22,537 nucleotides of DNA from Oceanococcus sp051252075 (GTDB lineage: Bacteria > Pseudomonadota > Gammaproteobacteria > Nevskiales > Oceanococcaceae): assembly GCA_051252075.1 (NCBI GenBank), contig JBPOFU010000043.1, positions 1-22,537 on the forward strand, read 5' to 3'. This document shows, piece by piece, positions 16,401-22,537 of this stretch. Each line of letters begins with the position of its first letter. Position 1 is the stretch's first letter. Under the pieces are notes generated by a model. The model was not told the origin of the DNA, searched no databases, and saw nothing but the letters and a program-made list of their open reading frames with translations. A program made the translations under genes and the position numbers.

Positions 16401-17704
16401 GTAGCGGTAGCGGAGCTACCGAGAGCCATCGAATCATCACCTGTCACCATTGCGCCATCACCAAATGCCGCGTTTCGATTTCCCGAAATGTTGATGCCGT
16501 TTCCGACTGCCGTGTTGTCACTGCCGCCGCCAATAGTAATGGCGTTTCCTAGCGCCGAATTTCGATCGCCCCCAGAGAGGTTAAGTGTGGAGCCGATCGC
16601 GGTGGTATCGTTTCCTAGCACGGTTATCGTCGAACCAAATGCCGAACTATTATTGCCTGTTACGCCTAGAGCATTGCCGAAGGCACTGCTGGCGTCGCCC
16701 GTCACTGTAATCGAATGGCCATATGCTGAATTTACGTCACCGATAATCGCAATTGTGGATCCCGTCGCGGAATTTCTATCACCGGTGATCGTCACGGTAT
16801 CGCCAATAAGTACGTTCGTACCCCCCGTCGCGGTGCTGCTATTTCCCAAGCCGGTGTTGCCGCCTCCACTAACTGACACGTTAGCCCCAATCGCAACATC
16901 GTTTTGATTGCTTGCATTCGCCCCATTGCCTATTGCGATTGAAGTGGTGTCACCAGTCGTGGCTCCGGTAATTCCGTTGTGACCCAGTCCGGAAACGCTG
17001 CCGTTGCCCAACTCGATACCCGGGCCGACTGGGCCTCCCCCTTCTACCCCTATAATGATCTGGCCATTTTCTGCGACGACGGTGTCAGTTGCATTCACGT
17101 CGTCGCCCGCTAGTACGTCGTTACCGGCACTGACATTATGCCCCGCCGCTATCGTATGGGCCGCGTTTATATCACCTAGTTCTCCTGTCGCCCCATTCGG
17201 CCCAACGTCGATGTTTCCCGCCACTTCAATGGAGCAATCCGGCAGTGGCGCTTGCAAAACTTCCATAGCATAGGACGCAACATTTGCCGCGGCTCCCGTG
17301 ATCTGTACAACGATACCGGCGACGGACGCTGCACTTCCGACAAACGGCGCCGCCGATGCGGCGGCTTCCGTTAACAGCCCGGCCACCTCACTGGCGACAG
17401 CAACGCCATTGGCAATCAAAATCGCTTCGTCGTATTCACCTGCACATACAACCCCCGAGGACGGGCCGGCGCTTCCGGAGTAAGTATCATCCGCAGCAGG
17501 CGCGCTGTTTTGTGCCGCAGTGGCACTCGACTCCAAGTCATCAACCCGACCATTGACCCCCGTTATCCGTGTATCAAGATTACCAATTGCGGTGTCTTGG
17601 GTGTCGTCATATGCTGTTTGTGCGACACCATAAGTGGGCATTAAGACCAAAAAAGCTAGCGCTGCTATCCGTTTATGACACCAGAAACTCAACCCTAAAG
17701 ACAT
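13460..17704 (-). CDS. Trimeric autotransporter adhesin, YadA-like
   Basis: A 1,414-residue protein, starting at ATG 17702-17704 because GGAGAGG (17711-17717) lies six bases upstream; the frame extends further to 17806 without a better start. Domains: signal peptide about 1-29; a short coiled-coil-like piece 40-60; an unusual Ala/Gly-rich hydrophobic stretch about 93-148 flanked by two cysteines (C87, C157); then about 1,050 residues (254-1309) of 14-residue YadA-head repeats with the core AxAIGxxAxAxG. Next come a neck motif with GTDAVNVDQL (1310-1328) and a C-terminal beta-barrel anchor (about 1337-1414) ending in phenylalanine. The trimer would export itself and bind surfaces or host matrix. 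The coiled-coil stalk is almost absent. Near-identical 84-bp repeats lie at 16173-16456. Confidence 0.92.
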   Translation of the reverse strand: MSLGLSFWCHKRIAALAFLVLMPTYGVAQTAYDDTQDTAIGNLDTRITGVNGRVDDLESSATAAQNSAPAADDTYSGSAGPSSGVVCAGEYDEAILIANGVAVASEVAGLLTEAAASAAPFVGSAASVAGIVVQITGAAANVASYAMEVLQAPLPDCSIEVAGNIDVGPNGATGELGDINAAHTIAAGHNVSAGNDVLAGDDVNATDTVVAENGQIIIGVEGGGPVGPGIELGNGSVSGLGHNGITGATTGDTTSIAIGNGANASNQNDVAIGANVSVSGGGNTGLGNSSTATGGTNVLIGDTVTITGDRNSATGSTIAIIGDVNSAYGHSITVTGDASSAFGNALGVTGNNSSAFGSTITVLGNDTTAIGSTLNLSGGDRNSALGNAITIGGGSDNTAVGNGINISGNRNAAFGDGAMVTGDDSMALGSSATATGDRSAAFGDGATVAGDNSMALGSSATATGDRSVAFGDGATVAGDNSMALGTSATATGDRSVAFGYGATVTGDNSMALGISATTIGNNAISQGSNAVASASNATAIGNQASANAQSASAYGDRATASAIHATAVGAGAVASGVATTAVGNYAAASGFHATAVGTGAAASGVATTAIGNLATASGESANAIGNQASASAQSASAYGNHAVASAINAAAIGNASRASGESSFAGGDSASASGLSSVALGRNAISSDISTIAVGVTSVASTREATAIGSAATASGFSAIAIGANSESNAPRGMAVGGLARVERQATRGMALGTLARASGIDSIAQGTRALAMGTSSISIGDQTVASAHRSTAVGNGAHAAGVLSFAGSNLSQALGDRSVAIGSSALTIGDGSLAFGHRAIAEATQNAMAIGTQATANGQDSIAQGTQASAVGTSLIAIGAQSRGAGDQSTAIGHQALSDGQATTAIGSTAVSLGTDTIAQGTSAYADGISLMAIGDDSLAVGTRSAALGSGAEAVGNSALSIGDAAAAGGTNPIALGATALADGDQTIALGHAARAVATNATAIGRGAVGSANRSLAVGDLSIASGENAVALGSATWSLATQSLAIGHQAQSLGNSASAIGDQAMAAGVSSLALGQHTFARDAESVAVGIGASAIATRATAIGQSAVAMAAGAAAIGDGAQVSSDAENGIAFGSSALSSASGAIAQGDHARATERDTLAVGRLSDASGVASTALGYSANSAGASATAVGSGTRASGANSTAIGDQAAARGQSAFAGAQGAQAIGNHTVALGAEAVASGTRSIAMGQSAASSGLNSVAVGHSAASSGVNSVAVGNSASAVSPGSVAIGAGSVASQPLTVSVGSRRQQRRVTNVGKGISGTDAVNVDQLTTSAAESRRGIAGSVAIRNIVMPSSPGKTTLGIGVGHFKSETAMGVGMAHWVRTGQNQTTIVIQGGASYANEGRDGVYSFGVGFEF
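16173..16456 (-). repeat. 84-bp tandem repeats within the adhesin gene
   Basis: The string GCCATCGAAT (or its one-base variant GCCATCGAATC) recurs at 16173, 16257, 16341 and 16425, exactly 84 bp apart. Intervening sequence is nearly identical, with only scattered substitutions. Each unit encodes 28 residues, two head repeats (SMALGSSATATGDRS plus the VAFGDGATVAGDN half), at protein residues about 417-511. Confidence 0.9.
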
Positions 17705-17787
17705 AACATACCTCTCCAATGACGAAATCCCTCCCCAATGTAAGTTGGTGGGATGTATAGCAACCATAGGCAAGTTGGGAAGTAGAA

Positions 17788-17807
17788 GATGTACAAAAAT
17801 TGACATC
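17788..17807. promoter_or_regulatory. Possible operator upstream of the adhesin
   Basis: GATGT and ACATC form an inverted repeat around ACAAAAATTG. Bases 17789-17800 (ATGTACAAAAAT) are identical to 18353-18364 in the other candidate. It lies 84 bp before the adhesin start, a plausible operator position. Function is inferred. Confidence 0.4.
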
Positions 17808-18199
17808 GCGATGGGCTGTTATTGGAAGAGCGGCCGCCCTGTCTCAAGTAGGGAGCATTAGCTAAAGTCTCGTTGGGGCATTGTCAAAGCAAACTCCGAA
17901 CACGTAGACAGTTCGGACCCCACTGGCTCAAGGTACAACTTTCCTGCCAAATCTGAAGTGATCGGCTCCGCGCGAGTGTGTAGTCTTGGCGACAAATCAG
18001 CTGGTGAGACATCCGCCCGATTATTGGCCCATTTTTCCGTCACTATGCAATCATGAACCTCGCCTTCATGATCAATCGCACGCCTCTGATTCGAACAAAC
18101 ACTCCATCCAAGAGCCACGCCCAATGTGAATGCTTGGCTTCTCTTGCGGATCGTCTGGGCTATCTCCGGGCCGAATCACACATTTAAATAACCGTAGAA

Positions 18200-18227
18200 A
18201 GACACGGCATCGACTGTGACCGTGTCT
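18200..18227. repeat. 8-bp stem-loop in the divergent intergenic region
   Basis: AGACACGG and CCGTGTCT pair perfectly around a 12-nt loop. There is no long T-run on either side, so it is unlikely to be a strong terminator; it may be a protein-binding site or a transcript end. Confidence 0.35.
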
Positions 18228-18347
18228 ATTCGAGTTCTTAGGATTGCCGGCGGCAAAACGGCATACGCCCCCTGAAGCGACCACTGACTTCAAGCGTAGC
18301 TCAAACTTTTGTTCGCAGAGATGCCGTGTACTTTTTTATTGAACCCT

Positions 18348-18369
18348 TGTTCATGTACAAAAATGAACA
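18348..18369. promoter_or_regulatory. Possible operator upstream of the DUF6901-like gene
   Basis: TGTTCAT and ATGAACA form a perfect 7-bp inverted repeat with an 8-bp spacer, a typical spacing for a dimeric regulator. It overlaps the 12-nt string shared with the site before the adhesin and ends 87 bp upstream of the 18457 start codon. Function is inferred. Confidence 0.45.
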
Positions 18370-18456
18370 GATTTAGACGCGCCGTCGTACTAATCTGAAC
18401 CCAATGGCATTAGAACTTTCGGGGCCTTGACGGCTTTTCGAGAGTAGGGGCCGGAA

Positions 18457-19146
18457 ATGGAGGAGCTTACATTGATCATTTCTTATCGCTTTGAAGCACA
18501 GGGTCAGGCTGCAGTCGAATTCGAAGTTAATGTCGACCGTTCGACAACGCCGCGTGCAGGTCAAGCTGCTTGGACTCGCTTGGACCATCATAAATGTTCG
18601 AATTGTCCTTTTGATAGCCGAATGATCAGCCATTGTCCGGCGGCTGTTGATATGGAGGATCTAGTAGAAACCTTCAATCAGGTTTTGGCACTAGGTGATG
18701 TGAACGTGATTGTGATCGGCCAGGACCGTGAGGTCCGCAAAACCTGCTCTGCGCAAGCTGGACTAGGCGCATTGTTTGGTTTAGTTCTGGCCAGTAGCCC
18801 GTGCCCGATTTTGAGCAAGATGAAGGGGATGGCACGCACCCATTTGCCATTTCAAACGCCAAACGAAGCACGTTTTCGGTTTATTGGTGCCTATTACCTC
18901 GGGCTGTTATTGGAACAGATGGAAGGTGGCTCGGTGAACTGGTCGCTGGATGGGCTCAATACTTTTTTCGCCGAGCTTGCGGTCGCGAACGTGGGTTTTT
19001 CTGAGCGGATTAAATCTGCAGCGGAAGAGGATAACGCCCTGCAAGCGCTCAATTTTCTGGCTGATATGGCTAGTGAAGTTCAGCTTTCCTTGGACAACTC
19101 GATTGACGACTTAATGCTTTATGCGTTGCCGGTATCGCAGTCGTGA
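18457..19146 (+). CDS. DUF6901-like protein with Cys-x2-Cys motif
   Basis: A 229-residue soluble protein with no signal peptide. The key motif is HHKCSNCPFD, with C47 and C50, followed by C60 in SHCPAAVDMEDLVE; further cysteines are C97 and C116 (SSPCP). From memory this motif order (HxCxxCPxD, HCPxAVNxxDLV, then a glycine-rich GLGALFGL stretch and CP) matches the uncharacterised DUF6901 family. The conserved cysteines suggest a metal or redox site, but that is inference. AGGGG at 18446-18450 precedes the ATG by six bases. It is the first gene of a likely operon: the FimV-like gene begins 17 bp after its stop. Family function is unknown. Confidence 0.75.
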   Translation: MEELTLIISYRFEAQGQAAVEFEVNVDRSTTPRAGQAAWTRLDHHKCSNCPFDSRMISHCPAAVDMEDLVETFNQVLALGDVNVIVIGQDREVRKTCSAQAGLGALFGLVLASSPCPILSKMKGMARTHLPFQTPNEARFRFIGAYYLGLLLEQMEGGSVNWSLDGLNTFFAELAVANVGFSERIKSAAEEDNALQALNFLADMASEVQLSLDNSIDDLMLYALPVSQS

Positions 19147-19163
19147 TAACACGGATTTGAACA

Positions 19164-20219
19164 ATGAAGATCTATGTGCGGAAAATAATCTTTAATACCG
19201 TGGTAGTTCTAATGCTGTTTGTGGGAACACCAGTTTATGCGGTGTCATTGGGCGAGCCAATTGTACGTTCTGCAATCAACGAGCCTTTGGATGTTCTGAT
19301 CCCGTTAACAATTGAAACCGCGGATTCTCGAAAAAACCAATACAGCTATCATGTGCGCCTGCTCACTGAGGATGAAGCAAGGGCGATCGACTTTGCGATC
19401 AACGGGCACCCAGTTCAAGACTTGTCCGTGGCCTATACATTTGAACGCATGCAAGGTGCTTGGCTAGCGCTGAGATCTACGCGCAATGTCGCTCGGAGCC
19501 CAGTAATGCTGGGGTTGTTGTTGAGTAGTGATAATGAAAAAGTCTATAAGCACGTCGAAATTGATCTTGCCGGTGCATATGCATCCTCAATGAGTTCTCC
19601 TTTGCATTCTGCTCGGGCCGCAAAATCGAATGCAGCATCACAAAATGTGTCTCCAGCCGATGGGGTTGGCATATTGGCGCTGCAAGACAGTGATACAGCA
19701 ATTGTGGCGACGGATACTGCGAAGTCAGCGTTCACATTCATGGGCTATGCCGCTATTTGGAAGTTTATCGTTAGAGCAATTTTGCTGTTTTTGCTGCTGG
19801 TTCTTGCCGCGATATTCATTCAGTGGGTGCGTAATTCACTTCGTGATAAAAAATACGCAACTCTGCCAGAGCGATCATCTTCGGCCGCAGACGGAACGCA
19901 ACCCCAAGGCAGTGAGCTGCTTCAAACCCTGACGTTACTGCAATCTATGGATGAATATACGCCGGCGATGAAGCACTCTGGCTTGCCCGTAACAGGTCGT
20001 GGTGGGGACGAGGAATTTTTAGAACGTAAGCGACAACAATGCGCAAGTGATCCTAGCAAAAATCGCATGACCTCTATCAACAATGAAGAGGAGCCTGAGG
20101 AGTGGTCACCGGAGGCAAGCGGCGAGTGGGATGAGACGCTGGGAGTGCTTGAGCAATTGGAAGGCTGGCCGGCAGAGGCTCCAGTGATCACTAAGCGTGT
20201 GCAGGCCAATGACGATTGA
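19164..20219 (+). CDS. FimV N-terminal-domain-like single-pass membrane protein
   Basis: A 351-residue protein. Signal peptide 1-26 ends VYA. Directly after it comes SLGEPIVRSAINEPLDVLIPL (29-49), closely resembling the N-terminal domain of FimV/TspA proteins (LGxIxxxSALNQPLxAxIPL). The periplasmic part runs to about 195, a strong membrane helix spans about 197-222, and a highly acidic cytosolic tail (for example NNEEEPEEWSPEA) fills 223-351. FimV proteins act in polar organisation, type IV pili and, in pseudomonads, cAMP production through an adenylate cyclase. This protein is much shorter than FimV and shows no LysM motif or TPRs, so it is a derivative. The gap after the DUF6901-like gene is only 17 bp, and the next gene encodes a cyclic-nucleotide-binding protein. 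Confidence 0.72.
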   Translation: MKIYVRKIIFNTVVVLMLFVGTPVYAVSLGEPIVRSAINEPLDVLIPLTIETADSRKNQYSYHVRLLTEDEARAIDFAINGHPVQDLSVAYTFERMQGAWLALRSTRNVARSPVMLGLLLSSDNEKVYKHVEIDLAGAYASSMSSPLHSARAAKSNAASQNVSPADGVGILALQDSDTAIVATDTAKSAFTFMGYAAIWKFIVRAILLFLLLVLAAIFIQWVRNSLRDKKYATLPERSSSAADGTQPQGSELLQTLTLLQSMDEYTPAMKHSGLPVTGRGGDEEFLERKRQQCASDPSKNRMTSINNEEEPEEWSPEASGEWDETLGVLEQLEGWPAEAPVITKRVQANDD

Positions 20220-20231
20220 GGTGAAACCCAC

Positions 20232-20312
20232 ATGAATCAGAAAAAGGCATTTAGAGTGGGGAAAAAGTTGGTGCTTCGTGAGTTCGATCGAGGGGGGCGG
20301 TATGTTAACTAA
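20232..20312 (+). CDS. Possible 26-residue leader peptide
   Basis: A small open frame starting ATG at 20232 with a good ribosome-binding site (GAGGTG, 20218-20223, overlapping the preceding stop). It encodes a very basic peptide (MNQKKAFRVGKKLVLREF...) and ends at 20312, eleven bases past the ATG of the next gene. This arrangement would allow translational coupling. It may be just a spacer ORF; no homologue is known to me. Confidence 0.35.
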   Translation: MNQKKAFRVGKKLVLREFDRGGRYVN

Positions 20313-21768
20313 AGAGCTCGTAAAATCGATTTATCCGCTTAATAAGTTAAGTGAAGATGCGTTGCATAGACTGAGCGAAAATGCGCGTAAGCAGCATTTA
20401 CGCGCCAACCGTCAGCTGTTTAAGATCGGTGATTCACCTATCCATTGTTACTATTTATTAGAAGGCATGTTGGAGCTTATTGATCAGTCTCGAGATCGAT
20501 TTGAAACAGTCACGCCGGTTGACGGTGGCGAGTCATTGCCACTGCCGTCTATGCTTCCGGCAATGCAGAACTGCCGCAGTCTTGTTGATTCAACGGTATT
20601 GTGTGTCGATCGAGTCATTTTGGCCGACATTCTAAAAACCGAAGGCGCTGCCGTCGAAGACACGCTCGGCGATAGCGTTGATCCGTATGTTTGGAATACC
20701 TCTGAGGCAGATTTAGTCAAAGAGTTTATGGCAGCGAGGCGCGAGCAACAGGGCCGTCTTGAGTCCCAAGGGATCGTCGTGCAGGATGATCCAGTGATTG
20801 CAGCGCTGACGGGGAATACGTCCGAAAAAGAAAACGATGCGAGTGAGTCGATGGAGCGGTCTCAAGTCGAAGGCAAGGCAAATCGGCAGCTCCCATTGGT
20901 TGAACAGGCGCTTGCATTTAAGCCAAATTCAAGAGTTCCCGTTGTGAGCACCGGGAATTTGGATGTTCCTCTGCAATTCCGGGATCAGATCACCAGAAAG
21001 CAGGACATACAGGGCCCGCTGAATCAGTCGGAGGCACTCAAGCCGAGTCAATCTTCGCCAATCCCAATGAAGGCGGCTTTGAAGGTGTTCAGTTCGGCAG
21101 ACGGCTTGACGCAATTGCCGGAATCCATCCTCATGCGATGCTTTTTGCGCTGCGAAGCGGTCGAATTTAAAGCAGGTGACCGGATCATTAAGCAGGGTTG
21201 CAAAGGGGACTATTGGTTTTTAGTTGTTAGCGGTGGTTGCGATGTGCGGTTTTCGCATCTGAACAAATCTATCGAGCTCAATTACCACGGACCAGGAAGC
21301 TCGTTTGGTGAAGATTCGCTGATTTCCGGTAAGCCCCGCAATGCACATGTGTATGCACGTGTGGACAGCACGTTATTGCGACTTAAACGCGATGACTTCT
21401 GCACGCTTTTGATGCCGTTTCTAAGTCGCTCGATCAGCTTCGAGGCTGCGCAGTGCGAAGAGTTGAAGGAGGCGCTTTGGATCGACGTCCGTATGCCCAA
21501 GGAAAAGTCAGGGGCGGGCATTGCAAATAGTGTGGAGATTCCGTTTCCCGTCATTCGCGCGCAATTTTTCATGGGTGATATTAAGCGCAAGATTATCGTT
21601 GTTTGCCGCAATGGTACCGACTCACCGGTTATAGCCTACATGTTGAGGCGCCAAGGCTTTGATGCCAGTTACCTTGAGAATGGTTTCGAAGCTATTCCTT
21701 TAGAGCAGCAAGTGTCTCGCCATACAAACCAACCGCAAACGGAGTCCGGCGTTGTGCGTCGGCAATAG
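20302..21768 (+). CDS. Double cyclic-nucleotide-binding / rhodanese protein
   Basis: A 488-residue soluble protein. Residues about 10-112 are a degenerate cyclic-nucleotide-binding (cNMP) fold without a recognisable phosphate-binding cassette. A low-complexity linker covers about 140-255. A second, better cNMP domain spans about 265-375, with the cassette S333-S-F335-G-E337 and R346 (KPRNAHV), the residues that contact the cyclic phosphate in CRP-like folds. A rhodanese domain (about 385-467) has WIDVRMP and the active loop C435-R-N-G-T-D-S441, so the persulfide cysteine is present. There is no DNA-binding domain. The likely role is a cNMP-gated sulfur-transfer or signalling protein. The ATG at 20302 follows AGGGGGG (20291-20297); a GTG at 20278 is an alternative. 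It is the third gene of the likely operon. Confidence 0.85.
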   Translation: MLTKELVKSIYPLNKLSEDALHRLSENARKQHLRANRQLFKIGDSPIHCYYLLEGMLELIDQSRDRFETVTPVDGGESLPLPSMLPAMQNCRSLVDSTVLCVDRVILADILKTEGAAVEDTLGDSVDPYVWNTSEADLVKEFMAARREQQGRLESQGIVVQDDPVIAALTGNTSEKENDASESMERSQVEGKANRQLPLVEQALAFKPNSRVPVVSTGNLDVPLQFRDQITRKQDIQGPLNQSEALKPSQSSPIPMKAALKVFSSADGLTQLPESILMRCFLRCEAVEFKAGDRIIKQGCKGDYWFLVVSGGCDVRFSHLNKSIELNYHGPGSSFGEDSLISGKPRNAHVYARVDSTLLRLKRDDFCTLLMPFLSRSISFEAAQCEELKEALWIDVRMPKEKSGAGIANSVEIPFPVIRAQFFMGDIKRKIIVVCRNGTDSPVIAYMLRRQGFDASYLENGFEAIPLEQQVSRHTNQPQTESGVVRRQ

Positions 21769-21810
21769 CATGACCTTGTGCAAAGGCGATCAACATATAA
21801 AAGCTTTCTT

Positions 21811-21825
21811 ACCACTGTAAGTGGT
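21811..21825. promoter_or_regulatory. Palindrome upstream of the Crp/Fnr-type gene
   Basis: ACCACT and AGTGGT form a 6-bp inverted repeat with a 3-nt centre, 62 bp before the regulator start codon. It could be an operator, possibly for autoregulation. There is no T-run, so it is not a clear terminator for the preceding gene. Confidence 0.3.
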
Positions 21826-21887
21826 TCGTCGTGCATTCAAAGAAATGATTTTTATCAGGCAATGTAAAAATGCTTGAAGGAGAATAT

Positions 21888-22537
21888 ATGCCTAAAAAGT
21901 TAGGTAGGGTTCAGGAAAAGCATCAGCATCTGCCGATAAAGGAGCAATTCGATTGGGGGGTGAATATGGTTGATTCTGAAAAGATGTTGAGCGTTCGAAT
22001 TTTTGAGCACGCCTCGGCTGTCACTATTAATCGTTTGACTATGAGCTGTACACGGCGCTGTTACTCAGCCGGTCAGACCATAGTTAATTGTGGGGAAGAT
22101 GCCACCGATGTGATGGTATTACTCACTGGTGAGGTGCGTGTCACGGTTTACTCCGAAAGTGGTAAAGAAGTGGCCTTCAGGGACATTGGGAGCGGTGAAG
22201 TTTTCGGTGATTATTCGGCTATTGATAGCCGACCAAGATCGGCCGATGTAACGGCGCTTTCCGACGTTGAGGTCGGCATGATCAAGGCGCGTGATTTTGT
22301 AAACTTGGTGACGTCCGACCCGGCTGTTTGCCATGCTCACTTGCACGAATTGATCAGTATGATCCGCTTACTGGGTGACAGAGTGTATGAGCTATCGACA
22401 CAGAAGGCCGCACAGAGACTGCGTAACCAATTGGTGCGTATGGCCCAAATTGAAGCAGACGGCAGCGGCCTTATTGATGTACTGCCAACGCATTCAGATT
22501 TGGCCGCCTTAATTGGCGCCCAACGCCATGTCGTGAC
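21888..22537 (+). CDS. Crp/Fnr family transcriptional regulator, 5' part
   Basis: The gene runs off the window; 216 residues are visible from ATG 21888, preceded by GAAGGAGA (21876-21883). After a charged N-terminal extension of about 40 residues, a cNMP-type beta-roll follows (SAGQTIVNCGEDATDVMVLLTGEVRVTV). Its cassette GSGEVFGDYSAIDSRPRSADVTA keeps the FGD and PRSA residues that bind cyclic nucleotide. Then come the long dimer helix and the beginning of a winged-helix domain (LPTHSDLAALIGAQRHVV), which gives the family: Crp-like DNA binding. The Fnr-type N-terminal cysteine cluster is not evident. It lies 119 bp after the cNMP/rhodanese gene and probably has its own promoter. It might control the adhesin or the upstream operon, which is inference. 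Confidence 0.88.
   Translation, partial: MPKKLGRVQEKHQHLPIKEQFDWGVNMVDSEKMLSVRIFEHASAVTINRLTMSCTRRCYSAGQTIVNCGEDATDVMVLLTGEVRVTVYSESGKEVAFRDIGSGEVFGDYSAIDSRPRSADVTALSDVEVGMIKARDFVNLVTSDPAVCHAHLHELISMIRLLGDRVYELSTQKAAQRLRNQLVRMAQIEADGSGLIDVLPTHSDLAALIGAQRHVV

Larger units (their letters stand above)
17705..18456. other. Divergent intergenic region between adhesin and DUF6901-like gene
   Basis: About 750 bp without a convincing gene. A leftward open frame at 17858-18124 has no family resemblance and no clear ribosome-binding site, so I leave it out. The region holds two inverted repeats sharing a 12-nt core (17788-17807 and 18348-18369), each close to one of the divergent genes, and an 8-bp stem-loop at 18200-18227. 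Promoters for both directions must lie here. Confidence 0.6.

Noticed and set aside
16173..16456. Regular 84-bp repeats as a CRISPR array
   Set aside because: There is no spacer/repeat alternation; the repeats are contiguous, coding and in frame with the adhesin.
13822..16907. Several long plus-strand open frames opposite the adhesin
   Set aside because: They mirror the repetitive Ala/Gly/Ser codons of the adhesin, vary in frame along the repeats and have no start signals.
17858..18124. Leftward 88-residue open frame in the divergent intergenic region
   Set aside because: No family resemblance and no Shine-Dalgarno; it lies between two probable operators where non-coding DNA is expected.
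18200..18227. 8-bp stem-loop as an intrinsic terminator
   Set aside because: It lacks a U-run on either strand and has a 12-nt loop; listed only as an inverted repeat.

Overview
The window looks like a chromosomal stretch of a free-living Gram-negative proteobacterium, most likely a gammaproteobacterium. It has a lipoprotein signal, a YadA-type trimeric autotransporter, a FimV-type N-terminal domain and a Crp/Fnr regulator. The NAD kinase carries a sequence style I associate with alphaproteobacteria, so the taxonomic call is tentative. I found no tRNA, rRNA or CRISPR.

Layout. Positions 1-5670 hold ordinary metabolic genes: the 3' part of a PhoX/DUF839 phosphatase-like gene, nadK, a leftward spinster-like MFS transporter and a rightward lipoprotein alpha/beta hydrolase of the CocE/S15 type. 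Positions 5746-10217 hold a leftward two-gene unit: a SLOG / TPR-like / class III nucleotide cyclase protein, then a TIR / transmembrane / TPR protein that starts inside the cyclase stop codon (ATGA overlap). This is the best candidate for an undescribed signalling or anti-phage system. It recalls Pycsar (cyclase plus TIR effector), but its sensor domains are different and the TIR protein has no recognisable cyclic-nucleotide-binding domain.

Positions 10218-12907 are accessory DNA: an orphan leftward terminator and a decayed IS91-family insertion sequence. Its transposase reading frame is broken twice, and an oriIS-like end lies near 12783-12803.

Positions 12908-17704 hold a small secreted protein of unknown function convergent with a 1,414-residue trimeric autotransporter adhesin. 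The adhesin is almost entirely YadA-type head repeats, has essentially no stalk and contains near-identical 84-bp tandem repeats. Divergent from it, at 18457-22537, is a likely operon: a DUF6901-like Cys-motif protein, a FimV-N membrane protein, and a double cyclic-nucleotide-binding/rhodanese protein. A separate Crp/Fnr-type regulator follows and is cut by the window end. A 12-nt motif inside an inverted repeat occurs about 85 nt upstream of both the adhesin and the divergent operon, which suggests shared regulation.
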